The notes below the pieces were generated by a model, which saw nothing but the letters and a program-made list of their open reading frames with translations, was not told the DNA's origin and made no database searches. A stretch of DNA of 64,000 bases from an uncultured Collinsella sp. (lineage in GTDB: Bacteria; Actinomycetota; Coriobacteriia; Coriobacteriales; Coriobacteriaceae), in contig CABUIE010000012.1 of the NCBI GenBank assembly GCA_902491565.1, positions 12,215 to 76,214 of the forward strand, given 5' to 3'. Below are positions 43,939 through 53,196 of this stretch, one piece after another (within the stretch, counting starts at the first letter, position 1; each line of letters opens with the position of its first letter). A program made the position numbers and the translations under genes.

Positions 43939-44460
43939 ATGGCTTTTAATACGAAGGTCGATGTAGCCGATACCGAGCTCGAGGCAGACGAGACCGTCGC
44001 TGCCGAGGCCGAGGATGTGACGCTCGAGGACGAGGCGCTCGTCGAGGCCGAGTCCGCCGATGATGCGGACGAGGATGATGAGGAAACAGACGAGTCCGAG
44101 GACTCGCTGACCTATTCCAACGGTGTGATCGAGAAGATCGTTGCCATGGCCACCCGCGAGGTTCCGCACGTTCTGGGCATGAAGGGTAACCTCATGCATT
44201 TTGTGCAGGAGCAGTTTGGTGCCGAGAATCTGACCAAGGGCGTGACGGTCGAGGTCACCGATGACAATCGCGTGGTCGTCAACATCTCCGTCATTATCGA
44301 GTACGGCGCCTATGCGCCCGCGATTTTCGACGACGTCAAGGAGCGCGTCACCGAGCGCCTTGCCGCGATGACCGGCCTTGAGGTGGCGGGCGTCAATCTG
44401 CGTATCGAGGACGTCATCACCCCCGAGGAGTACGAGCACCGCACCAGCCAGCACGAGTAA
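43939..44460 (+). CDS. Asp23/Gls24 family envelope stress protein
   Basis: A 173-residue protein. An acidic N-terminal tail (residues 1-57, mostly Glu/Asp/Ala) is followed by the Asp23 fold: TYSNGVIEKIVAMATREVPHV, TVEVTDDNRVVVNISVIIEYG and VAGVNLRIEDVI. It likely forms a membrane-associated layer with the two proteins encoded before it. ATAAGGAGG precedes the ATG. Confidence 0.92.
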   Translation: MAFNTKVDVADTELEADETVAAEAEDVTLEDEALVEAESADDADEDDEETDESEDSLTYSNGVIEKIVAMATREVPHVLGMKGNLMHFVQEQFGAENLTKGVTVEVTDDNRVVVNISVIIEYGAYAPAIFDDVKERVTERLAAMTGLEVAGVNLRIEDVITPEEYEHRTSQHE

Positions 44461-44512
44461 CCTTCCAAAAAGAGACAGGTTTGTTTTGGCAGGTTTTATC
44501 TGCGAAAACGTT
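44461..44512. repeat. 53-bp dispersed repeat (GGGACAGGTT family), copy 4
   Basis: CTTCCAAAAAGAGACAGGTT, then TTTTGGCAGG and TTTTATCTGCGAAAACGTT. It starts at the base after the Asp23 stop codon. Confidence 0.75.
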
Positions 44513-44556
44513 AAACGGCCGACCGCGCAAGCAAAAGCGTGGCCGGCCGTTATTTG
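44513..44556 (+). terminator. Terminator after the Asp23 cluster
   Basis: AAACGGCCGACC (44513-44524) pairs with GGCCGGCCGTTA (44541-44552), followed by TTTG. It sits directly behind the repeat copy. Confidence 0.7.
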
Positions 44557-44668
44557 TATGCCCCCCGATGTAGGCATACCGCTCGTCTAACTAGGGGTTG
44601 CAATCGTCGCGTTCCGCGTTACCCTAATGGGCGCATTGTTTCCAAATTGTTAACGAGGGGTTGCCGTA

Positions 44669-45691
44669 ATGGCTGACGAGCACGAAACAGAAAGCAAGGC
44701 ATGGGCGATTGAGGCCGCCGCGGCAGAGGCGGCATCGCGTGCTGCCGAAGAGGTGCATCGTCCTCCCGTAGTGCCGATGGAGCGCGTGGTTGATCGCACC
44801 GATATCGAGCGCGGCGAGCGTGTCGGTCAAAAGCGCAGCCAGGAGCCGGGCTTCCCGCGCTTTTTTGCCGAGCTCAATCTGGGCCTGATTCTTACGGCCT
44901 TCGCCATCGTTGCGTTTAAAACCCCTAATCACTTTGCTTTTGGCGGCACCTCGGGCGTGTCGGTCATTCTGTCCACGCTGTTCCCGACCCTGCCCGTCGG
45001 CGTTTTTATGTGGATTATCAACGCGGTTCTCGTTGTCTTGGGCTTTATCTTTTTGGAGCGCAAGGCAATCCTGTGGAGCGTCTTCGCCTCGTTTGCGCTG
45101 TCCGCCTATGTTTCGCTTTTTGAGCTCTTTATCCCGACTGATGTCTCGATGACGGGCGATATGTGGCTTGACCTGTGCTTTGCCGTGATCCTGCCGGCGC
45201 TCGGCAGCGCCATTGTCTTTGATATTGGCGCCTCGACGGGCGGCACGGACATTCTTGCCATGATCCTCAAGCGCCGCACGACGCTCGAGATTGGCCGCGC
45301 GCTGCTGTTGGTTGATATCGGCATCGTGGCCATCGCGGCCTTTTTGTATGGCCCGCGTGTCGGTCTGTATTGTGTGCTCGGCCTGTTTGCCAAGACGCTT
45401 GTGGTCGACAAAGCCATTGAGAGCATTCACCTTCGTAAGGTCTGCACAGTCATTTGTTCCGAGCCCCTTAAGGTCGAGGAGTTTATCGTCAAGCATCTCA
45501 ACCGTACGGCGACCATCAGTCGCGGCTACGGTGCCTTCTCGGGCAAGTGCGTGACGGTGATCATGAGCGTGCTGAGCCGTCGCGAGGCCGTGCAGCTGCG
45601 CCGTTATGCGCGCGAGGTCGATCCGGGTGCCTTTATCACGATCGTCGACAGCTCCGAGATTGTCGGCAAGGGCTTCCGAGGAACGAACTAG
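44669..45691 (+). CDS. YitT family membrane protein
   Basis: A 340-residue protein. A charged N-terminal tail of about 65 residues precedes the YitT core: five to six helices with FGGTSGVSVIL and GASTGGTDILAMIL (duplicated GGT/GGTD motif), then a soluble DUF2179 domain (VDKAIESIHLRKVCTVIC ... GYGAFSGK). The function is unknown; some relatives bind small ligands. AACGAGGGG lies before the ATG. Confidence 0.9.
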   Translation: MADEHETESKAWAIEAAAAEAASRAAEEVHRPPVVPMERVVDRTDIERGERVGQKRSQEPGFPRFFAELNLGLILTAFAIVAFKTPNHFAFGGTSGVSVILSTLFPTLPVGVFMWIINAVLVVLGFIFLERKAILWSVFASFALSAYVSLFELFIPTDVSMTGDMWLDLCFAVILPALGSAIVFDIGASTGGTDILAMILKRRTTLEIGRALLLVDIGIVAIAAFLYGPRVGLYCVLGLFAKTLVVDKAIESIHLRKVCTVICSEPLKVEEFIVKHLNRTATISRGYGAFSGKCVTVIMSVLSRREAVQLRRYAREVDPGAFITIVDSSEIVGKGFRGTN

Positions 45692-45840
45692 CACAGACGT
45701 ATTCAACGAACCGCCTGCTGGCGCCGTGTATCTTGCAAATCGGTCATCTTTGAGTATTTGACCCCACATTGGGCAATAATGATGCTAAAGACATCGTTTG
45801 CGATCCAAGTGATTTGTTCAAGATACGAAGGGATGATTCT

Positions 45841-47082
45841 ATGTTCTGCTCGCAGTGTGGCGCCCCCATGGGCGATAACGACAAGTTCTGCGGCGTGTGT
45901 GGTGCTCCTAATGCCGGTGCCGCTGGCCCCGCTCCCCAGGGACAGCCTCAGCCCCAGCAGTTTGTTCCGCAACCGCCCGTGGCGAATGCGCCAAAGGGCT
46001 GTGTGGCTCAGGCGTTCCAAGATATGACCAAGACTCCGGGTGTGCTTCAGCGTGTATGCCAAATCGCGTTTTTGCCGGCGCTGATTTGCGTTGTGTCGGT
46101 GCTCGTGTTGTTTATTCCCGTTATTGGCGGCATTGCGGCTGCCATCGGCTTTTTGGCAGCTTGCATTGCGAGCGTGTGCGGTTCCGGCTTTGGCATCGAG
46201 TGGGGTCGCGATCTGTCGCTTAAGATCGATGACGGCATGGATCGTCCGCTGATGCATTCCACGTCGTTTGGTCTCGGAGTCTTTTCGAGCGTTATTTCGG
46301 TCGTGCTCGAGGTTATCGCTGCCATTCCCGTTATCGGTGTAGTGCTTTCGCTGGTGGAGGGCGTGGTAATTGGCGCTGCGGGCTCGTACTCCTACTATGG
46401 CTCCTATGCGCTCGAGGCTGCGCTGTTCGGTTCGCTCGGCCTGCTTGTCCTGGCGCTGATTGCCTCGGCGATTCTGGGTGTCTTCTTTAAGATGTTCGCC
46501 GACATCGCCGTGATGCACTTTGCGGTGACCGGTCGCGTCGAGAGCGCGTTTTCGCTCGATAAGGTCTGGGCGGCCTTTAAGCACAACAAGACCAAGCTGT
46601 TCTGCGCTTCGTTCCTTCCCGAGTTTTTGACGGGCCTGGTCGCCAATGTTGTCACATGGATCTTGACGGTCGTCTTTGGCGCCATTGCCTCTGTCGGTAT
46701 GTATAGCTACTACTATCGTCCTACGGGTATTGAGGCAATTGTTACCGGCGGTGGCGTCACGCTCGTGCTGTTCCTGGTGCTGGTTGCTTTCGTCACCGTA
46801 TTTCTTACGGTCTTTGGCAAGATGCTCAAGCACCGTGCCGTTGGCTATTGGGTCGCACGCTATGCAAGCGAATGGGCCGATGAGGATAAGGACGACGTCC
46901 TGACTTTTGCATTGCCCTTCGAGAAGAAGTCCGCTGCTTCGGGTTACAGCGCTCCGGATGCTTCGCCGGCACCTGCACCCGCTCCCGCGACCGAGCCTGC
47001 GCCTGAGCCTGAGCCTGAGCCGGCACCTGCACCTGAGTCGGCGTCCGAGCCAAGCTCCGACGAGGAACCTCAGGACGAGTAG
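45841..47082 (+). CDS. Zinc-ribbon DUF4013 membrane protein
   Basis: A 413-residue protein. The N-terminus MFCSQCGAPMGDNDKFCGVC is a zinc ribbon with two CxxC pairs, followed by a Pro/Gln linker. About eight hydrophobic segments with GRDLSLKIDDGMDRP and FKMFADIAVMHFAVTGR match DUF4013. The tail is a Pro/Ala/Glu repeat (APAPAPATEPAPEPEPEP) that may cross the wall. The ATG at 45841 comes after GAAGGGATG. The role is unknown. Confidence 0.8.
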   Translation: MFCSQCGAPMGDNDKFCGVCGAPNAGAAGPAPQGQPQPQQFVPQPPVANAPKGCVAQAFQDMTKTPGVLQRVCQIAFLPALICVVSVLVLFIPVIGGIAAAIGFLAACIASVCGSGFGIEWGRDLSLKIDDGMDRPLMHSTSFGLGVFSSVISVVLEVIAAIPVIGVVLSLVEGVVIGAAGSYSYYGSYALEAALFGSLGLLVLALIASAILGVFFKMFADIAVMHFAVTGRVESAFSLDKVWAAFKHNKTKLFCASFLPEFLTGLVANVVTWILTVVFGAIASVGMYSYYYRPTGIEAIVTGGGVTLVLFLVLVAFVTVFLTVFGKMLKHRAVGYWVARYASEWADEDKDDVLTFALPFEKKSAASGYSAPDASPAPAPAPATEPAPEPEPEPAPAPESASEPSSDEEPQDE

Positions 47083-47141
47083 CCATGCCGTCTGCCATTT
47101 GGGGACGGGGTAGAAATGGTAGAAATAGCGCTTGAAGAATG

Positions 47142-47181
47142 AGCGGGGGCGGACGTGTCGAAACGTCCGCCCCCGCTTTGA
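47142..47181. terminator. Bidirectional terminator between convergent genes
   Basis: AGCGGGGGCGGACGT (47142-47156) pairs perfectly with ACGTCCGCCCCCGCT (47163-47177), followed by TTGAC. It separates the DUF4013 gene and the M20 hydrolase gene. Confidence 0.8.
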
Positions 47182-47222
47182 CATCGCGATGTGGCTATGA
47201 CTGCGAGATGCCAGCGAATCGA

Positions 47223-48686
47223 TTACTCGTCGTGCTTCTCCTCACGGCGTGCAGCAGCGCGTGCGTCGTGGATGCCCTTGATCGCGGCATGGCGAGCCGT
47301 TCGGGCATCATGGATGGCGTCGCGAGCCTCTGCGGTCGTCGCCTTGGCAGAGCGCAACTTGGCGGCCAGATCGGGGTTGGTTTCGGCGACCGCGGTAATC
47401 GCGGGGCCGTCGAGCTCCTCTTGCGTGGGCTCGGCCAAAAAGTCGATAGCATACTGGGCGGCCACCATGGAGCCCTTTGCCAGCACGGTCTCGTCGATCT
47501 TGTAGAAGCAGGAATGTTGGGCGTACGTGGCGCCAATCTTGGGGTTGCGCGTACCTACAAAGGCGAGCACGCCCGGTACGCGACGCAGGTACTCCGAAAA
47601 ATCCTCGCCCGAAAGCGTGCCGCGATAATGGCCTTGGCCGGTGGGGCCCAGGCACTTGATTACAGCCTGACGGCAGCGCTCGCTCGAGGCGGCGTCGTTT
47701 TCGACCTTGTAGTTGGCGATGGTGTAGTCGGTGAGCTCTGCCTCGGCGCCCAGAGCTGCCGCGGTATGCTCCACGATGCGGCGCATGAGCTCCGGCATTT
47801 CCTCATGCGTCTTGTCGCCATAGGTGCGCACCGTGCCGGCGAGGTACGCCGTGCCGGCGATAACGTTGCGCGCGGTGCCGCCGTGCAGCTCGCCGACGGT
47901 GATGACGGCGGGTTCGTAGGGGCTAATCTCGCGCGAGACGATGGTCTGCAGGGCGTTGACAATCTCGGCGGCAACCATAACGGCGTCGTGGCCGCGCTGG
48001 GGCATGGCGCCATGGCACGAGGTGCCGCGAACGTCGATGCGGAACCAGTCGGTGTTTGCCATGCGTGGGCCGGGCTCGCAGCTTACGGTGCCGGCGTCGA
48101 CCTCGCTCCAGATGTGCGCGGCGTAGGCGCCGTCGACGCCGTCGAGCACACCCGTGCCAATCATGAGTTTGGCGCCCTGGCCGTTTTCCTCGCTGGGCTG
48201 GAATACGATGCGAATCTCGCCGTGGATGTCATCGGTCATGTGGCGCAGAATCTGCAGCGTGCCGAGCATCATGGCGATATGGCAGTCGTGACCGCAGGCG
48301 TGCATGCAGCCCTCGTTGACGCTGGCGAACTCCTCGCCGGTCTGTTCGGTGACGGGCAGGGCGTCGATGTCGGCGCGCAGCAGGATGCGGCGGCGTGGCG
48401 TGCCGTCCTCGCGATAGGCGTCGGGCGCGGTGCCGCGAAGGGTCGCCACAAGGCCCGTCTTGAGCGGACGCTCGTAGGGGATATTCATGGCGTCGAGCTG
48501 GTTGGCGATGTCGGAGGTCGTGCGCTCCTCGGCGAGGCTCAGCTCCGGGTGCTTATGGAAGTGCCGGCGCTGCTTGATGATATATGGTTCAAACTCGGTA
48601 GCGATATCTTGGATGGCCGCGGTGACGTCGTCAGCCGCGCGAGCCTCGGTCGCCGCCATAATCTGCTGTGCCTTGGTCTTCGTCAT
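47223..48686 (-). CDS. M20 family amidohydrolase
   Basis: A 487-residue metallohydrolase. RRHFHKHPELSLAE, RADIDALPVTE, the metal Cys/His in HACGHDCHIAM, FQPSEENGQGAKLM and the dimer-domain GTSCHGAMPQRGHD place it with N-acyl amino-acid hydrolases (HipO/AbgB type). The last 45 residues form an extra charged helix (KATTAEARDAIHDARTARHA) absent from most relatives. AAGGAG lies ten bases before the ATG at 48686. It is divergent from the next amidohydrolase. Confidence 0.88.
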   Translation of the reverse strand: MTKTKAQQIMAATEARAADDVTAAIQDIATEFEPYIIKQRRHFHKHPELSLAEERTTSDIANQLDAMNIPYERPLKTGLVATLRGTAPDAYREDGTPRRRILLRADIDALPVTEQTGEEFASVNEGCMHACGHDCHIAMMLGTLQILRHMTDDIHGEIRIVFQPSEENGQGAKLMIGTGVLDGVDGAYAAHIWSEVDAGTVSCEPGPRMANTDWFRIDVRGTSCHGAMPQRGHDAVMVAAEIVNALQTIVSREISPYEPAVITVGELHGGTARNVIAGTAYLAGTVRTYGDKTHEEMPELMRRIVEHTAAALGAEAELTDYTIANYKVENDAASSERCRQAVIKCLGPTGQGHYRGTLSGEDFSEYLRRVPGVLAFVGTRNPKIGATYAQHSCFYKIDETVLAKGSMVAAQYAIDFLAEPTQEELDGPAITAVAETNPDLAAKLRSAKATTAEARDAIHDARTARHAAIKGIHDARAAARREEKHDE

Positions 48687-48854
48687 GGTCGATTTGCTCC
48701 TTGCTGGGTTGATCGCAAAATCGTACAGGCTCTCTCCAGTATGCCACCTGCCGCTAGGGCTGGTAAAGTTGCCGTTTGCCGCTTGGGGTTTTGTTACAAG
48801 GGCGGGGGAGTACACTCGGGGGTGTTGAATTTCCTGCCAGAGATGGGGATGCCC

Positions 48855-50492
48855 ATGCAACATATCGATCGGATTATCCGCTCCAAGAACGTCTTTACCG
48901 CGCAAGACGGCATCGATACCACCCGCGAGCTGGCGATTGCCATCGCAGGCGACCGTATCGTCGCAGTCGGTGCGCCCGATGACGTGATCGCCGCCGCTCC
49001 TGCCGCTACGTCGGTTATCGACTACGGCGAGCAGTTTGTCTGCCCCGGTTTCCATGACGCTCATCTGCACTTCTTCCATACCTCGGTCGGTTCCTCGCCG
49101 TACATGCTCATGGATATGGGCACGTCCGAGGCGGCGCTGGTGCAACATGCGCTCGAGTTTTCCCAGGACCTGCCCGACGACGCTTGGGTTGTGACGCATG
49201 GCTGGCGCGACTACCGTTGGGACCCGCCCGAGCATCCTACCAAGGCGTCGCTCGATGTGGCATTCCCCGATCGTCCCTGTGTTATGTATTCGGGCGACGG
49301 GCACACGCTGTGGCTCAACAGCCGCGCACTCGATGCACTCGGCGTCACGCGCGACAGCGAGCCACCAGCGGGCGGTAGCTACGACAAGGACGCAAACGGC
49401 GAGCTCACGGGTATTGCTCACGAGGCGGCTGCCATGCAGCTGCTACCGCGCTGCCTTGAGTGGCTGGGCGAGGATCGCATCGCAAGCGCTTACGCCGATC
49501 AAATGAGGCGGATGGCCGAGCAGGGCATCACCTCGATATGCGATATGTCGCTCATGCCCATGCCGGGCTGCGATTTTATCCGCGACGACGTCTACGACAA
49601 ACTGCAGGCAGCCGGCAAGTTGGGCATCCGAGCCCATTTGTTTCCCACGCTGCTGGATGACCAATCGCGCTTGGAAGAGCTGCAGGTACGTTACGCGAAC
49701 AACGCGCTGCTTTCGGCGCCAGGCTTTAAGCAGTTCTTCGACGGCGTGTCGAGCGAACACACGGCCTATCTCACCGAGCCCTATACCAACCCGCGCTTCC
49801 CGGGCGATCAAGGTCGCCTGACGGTTCCTGCCGAGCGCATGCGCAAGCTGGTTCTGGCGGCCGCGGAGCGCGGCCATACCGTGCGCATCCACGTCATCGG
49901 CGACGGTGCGATTCATGCCGCGCTGGATATCTTCGAGGAGGCCGCCGACCTGTACGGCCTGCCCCAGCACGGCCATAACACGCTCGAGCACCTGGAGAAC
50001 CTCTTGCCCGAGGACATCGATCGTCTACGCAAGCTTAACGTCGTTGCCTCGAGCCAGCCCTGTCACATTACACTCGACCCGGGCGGCCCCGAGCGCGATC
50101 TGGGCCTGGAACGCAGCCGCATCATGTGGCCGTTTGCGACCTATAAGCAGCGCGGCATCCGCCAAGCCTTCGGCACCGATAGCCCCATCACAGCTGTTAC
50201 AAGCATGAACGTGCTCTACACGGCTATCACGCGCCAGGATCCCAAAAGCCACTGGCCCGAGGGCGGCTGGTTACCGAGCGAGCGCATCGATGCAGCAACA
50301 GCCCTGCGCAACTACACCCTGGGCAGCGCCTATGCAGCGGGCGACGAGCAAAACCTCGGCAGCTTGGAGCCCGGCAAGTATGCCGACCTGGTAGTCCTGG
50401 ACCAAAACCCGCTCACCATCGACCCCCAAGAGCTCCAGGCTACCAAAGTCCAAGCAGCCTACCTAGCCGGCAACTTAATCTACGAGCGCTAA
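48855..50492 (+). CDS. Amidohydrolase, YtcJ-like (amidohydrolase-3 family)
   Basis: A 545-residue metal-dependent hydrolase. CPGFHDAHLHFF has the first metal-binding HxH, HTVRIHVIGDGAI and HNTLEHLENL later ligands, and GTDSPI the catalytic Asp. ANGELTGIAHEAA is typical of the YtcJ group, which includes enzymes acting on formamides, amino-acid amides or aryl acylamides. Three in-frame ATGs lie at 48843, 48849 and 48855; the last has GGGG six bases upstream. An upstream open frame back to 47139 is non-coding. Confidence 0.88.
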   Translation: MQHIDRIIRSKNVFTAQDGIDTTRELAIAIAGDRIVAVGAPDDVIAAAPAATSVIDYGEQFVCPGFHDAHLHFFHTSVGSSPYMLMDMGTSEAALVQHALEFSQDLPDDAWVVTHGWRDYRWDPPEHPTKASLDVAFPDRPCVMYSGDGHTLWLNSRALDALGVTRDSEPPAGGSYDKDANGELTGIAHEAAAMQLLPRCLEWLGEDRIASAYADQMRRMAEQGITSICDMSLMPMPGCDFIRDDVYDKLQAAGKLGIRAHLFPTLLDDQSRLEELQVRYANNALLSAPGFKQFFDGVSSEHTAYLTEPYTNPRFPGDQGRLTVPAERMRKLVLAAAERGHTVRIHVIGDGAIHAALDIFEEAADLYGLPQHGHNTLEHLENLLPEDIDRLRKLNVVASSQPCHITLDPGGPERDLGLERSRIMWPFATYKQRGIRQAFGTDSPITAVTSMNVLYTAITRQDPKSHWPEGGWLPSERIDAATALRNYTLGSAYAAGDEQNLGSLEPGKYADLVVLDQNPLTIDPQELQATKVQAAYLAGNLIYER

Positions 50493-50510
50493 CTCCACAT
50501 CCCACCCCTC

Positions 50511-50577
50511 AGTTGCGGTGAAATAGTCCCTAAAATCGGCCTTCAAGCCCAAATACAGGAACTATTCCACCGCAACT
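50511..50577. repeat. Palindrome with 20-bp arms, copy 2
   Basis: AGTTGCGGTGAAATAGTCCC (50511-50530) faces an inverted copy at 50558-50577 with two mismatches. It is the same element as at 7248-7314, with a spacer of the same length (27 bases) but different sequence. Confidence 0.78.
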
Positions 50578-50649
50578 TAAAAGAGCGCGTCCCAACAACG
50601 TGCCCCTATCTTGTGCATTCCATCCGCATCGCCATTTTGCTGCACTGAC

Positions 50650-50860
50650 TTTTCTGAATGCCGGGCTCGAATTAGTTAACCTGCCTCCCGTGTGGCTCCG
50701 GAGGGGCGGGGCATAAGGTTTATCGCGAGTTCCGCACGAGCCGAAGGCCACTTAATGTGGCCTTTGTGCGAGCAGGACTGCCCGAGCAGGAAACCTTACG
50801 CCCCGCCCCTCCGGAGCCACACGGGAGGCATCGCTAAGTTATCCCCCGGCATTCAGAAAA
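50650..50860. repeat. Large nested palindrome upstream of groES
   Basis: Three stems are stacked: an outermost 16-bp stem (50650-50665 with 50845-50860), a 40-bp stem with one mismatch (50682-50721 with 50791-50830) that includes TGTGGCTCCGGAGGGGCGGG, and an inner AAGGCCAC-TTAAT-GTGGCCTT hairpin (50744-50764). It fills most of the space between the amidohydrolase and groES. No gene is seen in 50493-50997. Confidence 0.82.
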
Positions 50861-50997
50861 TCTAAGTGCCAAAAAATAAGATTTTTTGACTCCGTGTTGT
50901 ATAACCCGCCATTCGTGGGTACCATTCAACGCGTACGCAAACAAAAAGGGTTAATTCGCGTGGTATAACCGCGCGGCCCAAAAAGGAGGAGACAAGC

Positions 50998-51291
50998 ATG
51001 TCGTCTTTGAAGCCGCTTGCAGATCGTGTTCTGGTCAAGCCCGACGAGGCCGAGCAGAAGACCGCTTCTGGTCTGTATATCGCCAGCAACGCTCAGGAGA
51101 AGCCGCAGCGCGGCACCATCGTTGCCGTGGGCGCCGGCAAGGTCAACGACAAGGGTGAGCGCATCCCCATGGACGTCAAGGTCGGTGACGTTGTCATCTA
51201 CGGTAAGTTCGGTGGCAACGAGGTCAAGGTCGACGGCGAGAAGTATCTGCTGATGCGCGCCGACGACATCTACGCTGTCGTCGAGGCCTAG
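50998..51291 (+). CDS. groES: Co-chaperonin GroES
   Basis: A 97-residue heptameric lid for GroEL. LKPLADRVLVKPDEAEQKT at the N-terminus, the mobile loop TASGLYIASNAQEKPQRG and DVKVGDVVIYGKFGGNEV are all standard. AAAAAGGAGG precedes the ATG. groEL follows after 96 bases in the same direction. I found no CIRCE-type repeat (TTAGCACTC/GAGTGCTAA) or HAIR site upstream, so the heat-shock control is not clear. Confidence 0.97.
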   Translation: MSSLKPLADRVLVKPDEAEQKTASGLYIASNAQEKPQRGTIVAVGAGKVNDKGERIPMDVKVGDVVIYGKFGGNEVKVDGEKYLLMRADDIYAVVEA

Positions 51292-51387
51292 TCTCGTCAG
51301 AATCTCTGATTCGTCTTTGAACGCGTCCGCCGCATAGGACTCGGAAGCGGCGACGCGAGTCACATTTCTTTTGGAGGATTACCTACC

Positions 51388-53025
51388 ATGGCAAAGAACA
51401 TTACGTTCAACACCGATGCCCGCGCTAAGCTCGCCAAGGGCGTCAACACTCTGGCCGACGCCGTTACCGTCACCATGGGCCCCAAGGGTCGCTACGTTGC
51501 GCTGCAGCGCACGTTCGGTGCCCCGACCATCACCAACGACGGCGTTTCCGTCGCCAAGGAGATCGAGCTCGAGGACAACATCGAGAACATGGGCGCTCAG
51601 CTGGTGAAGGAGGTCGCCACCAAGACCAACGACACCGTGGGTGACGGCACCACCACCGCAACTCTGCTCGCTCAGGCCATCGTCAACGACGGTCTGCGCA
51701 ACGTCGCCGCTGGCGCCAACCCGCTGGCCATCCGTCGCGGCATCGACAAGGCCGTCAACGCCGCCGTCGCCGAGATGAAGAAGCAGGCTAAGCCGGTCGA
51801 GACCAAGGAGCAGATTGCTTCCGTCGGCACCATCTCTGCCGGTGACCCCGAGGTCGGCGAGAAGATCGCCGAGGCCATGGAGGTCGTGGGCAAGGACGGC
51901 GTCATCACCGTCGAGGATTCCCAGACGTTCGACATCACCATCGACACCGTCGAGGGCATGCAGTTCGACAAGGGCTATGTCTCCGCTTACTTCGTCACGG
52001 ATAACGACCGCATGGAGGCCGTGATGAAGGATCCGTACATCCTCATCACCGACCAGAAGATCTCCAGCGTTCAGGACATCATGCCCGTTCTCGAGGCTGT
52101 CCAGCGCGCTGGCCGTGGCCTGCTCATCATCGCTGAGGACATCGACGGCGAAGCTCTGCCTACCCTGGTCCTCAACAAGATCCGTGGCGCCCTCAACGTC
52201 TGCGCCGTCAAGGCCCCGGGCTACGGCGATCGCCGCAAGCGCATTCTCGAGGACATCGCCGTCCTCACCGGTGGCCAGGCTGCCCTGGACGAGTTGGGCG
52301 TGAAGGTCGCTGACATCACCGCCGATATGCTCGGTACCGCTAAGTCCGTCACCATCTCTAAGGACAACACCGTCGTCGTCGGCGGCGCTGGCTCCAAGGA
52401 GGCCATCGACGCCCGTATCGCTCAGATTAAGGGCGAGATGGAGAACACCACCTCTGACTTCGACCGTGAGAAGCTCCAGGAGCGCCTGGCCAAGCTCTCC
52501 GGTGGCGTTGCCGTCATCAAGGTCGGCGCTGCTACCGAGTCCGAGCTCAAGGAGATCAAACATCGCGTCGAGGACGCCCTGCAGGCCACCCGCGCTGCTG
52601 TCGAGGAGGGCATTGTCGCTGGCGGCGGCGTCGCCTTCATGGACGCTGCTCCTGCGCTCGATGCCGTCGAGATCGATGACCCCGAGGAGAAGATCGGCGT
52701 CGACATCGTCAAGAAGGCTCTGACCGCTCCGGTCGCCACCATCGCCAAGAACGCTGGCTTTGAGGGCGCTGTCGTGGTCGACAAGGTCGCCGAGCTGCCC
52801 GCCGGCCAGGGTCTCAACTCTGCCAACGGCGAGTGGGGCGACATGATCGAGATGGGCGTCCTCGACCCCGTCAAGGTCAGCCGCGTCACCCTGCAGAACG
52901 CTGCTTCTGTCGCCAGCCTGATCCTCATCACCGAGGCCACCGTCTCCGATGTGCCCAAGAACACTCAGCTTGAGGACGCAATCGCTGCTGCTACCGCTGG
53001 TCAGCAGGGCGGCGGTATGTACTAA
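51388..53025 (+). CDS. groEL: Chaperonin GroEL
   Basis: A 545-residue chaperonin subunit of normal length. VTMGPKGRYVALQ, NDGVSVAKEIELED, VGDGTTTATLLAQA (ATP site with catalytic Asp) and VAGGGVAFM are standard, and the C-terminus ends QQGGGMY in place of the common GGM repeats. TTTTGGAGG lies before the ATG. It folds cytoplasmic proteins with GroES. Confidence 0.97.
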   Translation: MAKNITFNTDARAKLAKGVNTLADAVTVTMGPKGRYVALQRTFGAPTITNDGVSVAKEIELEDNIENMGAQLVKEVATKTNDTVGDGTTTATLLAQAIVNDGLRNVAAGANPLAIRRGIDKAVNAAVAEMKKQAKPVETKEQIASVGTISAGDPEVGEKIAEAMEVVGKDGVITVEDSQTFDITIDTVEGMQFDKGYVSAYFVTDNDRMEAVMKDPYILITDQKISSVQDIMPVLEAVQRAGRGLLIIAEDIDGEALPTLVLNKIRGALNVCAVKAPGYGDRRKRILEDIAVLTGGQAALDELGVKVADITADMLGTAKSVTISKDNTVVVGGAGSKEAIDARIAQIKGEMENTTSDFDREKLQERLAKLSGGVAVIKVGAATESELKEIKHRVEDALQATRAAVEEGIVAGGGVAFMDAAPALDAVEIDDPEEKIGVDIVKKALTAPVATIAKNAGFEGAVVVDKVAELPAGQGLNSANGEWGDMIEMGVLDPVKVSRVTLQNAASVASLILITEATVSDVPKNTQLEDAIAAATAGQQGGGMY

Positions 53026-53051
53026 GGCCGACAAGGTCTAGAACTCCCACC

Positions 53052-53196
53052 GGGAATCCGGGGGCGGGACGGGGACTTCTCTCCGGAACGTCCTCGGACA
53101 TGCAAAGAGGCTCCGCATCGCGCTTCGCGCTGCGGAGCCTCTTTGCGTCCTGCGGAATATTCCGGAGAGAAGTCCCCGTCCCGCCCCCGGATTCCC
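53052..53196. repeat. Nested palindromic element, copy 2 of the GCGCGAAGCGC-core family
   Basis: Outer arms of 36 bp (53052-53087 and 53161-53196) are perfect reverse complements. Inner arms GCAAAGAGGCTCCGCA (53102-53117) and TGCGGAGCCTCTTTGC (53131-53146) are also perfect. On the minus strand the parts outside the stems read TTCCGCAGGAC, the tip GCGCGAAGCGC, and ATGTCCGAGGACG, exactly the motifs of the element at 769-879. It follows groEL by 27 bases and may end that transcript. Confidence 0.85.

Noticed and set aside
47139..48842. A possible 568-residue N-terminal extension of the YtcJ-like amidohydrolase
   Set aside because: It runs antisense through the intact M20 hydrolase gene and looks non-coding; the family fold starts at 48855.
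50861..50997. CIRCE or HAIR heat-shock operator before groES
   Set aside because: I looked for TTAGCACTC/GAGTGCTAA and CTTGAGT/ACTCAAG pairs and found none.
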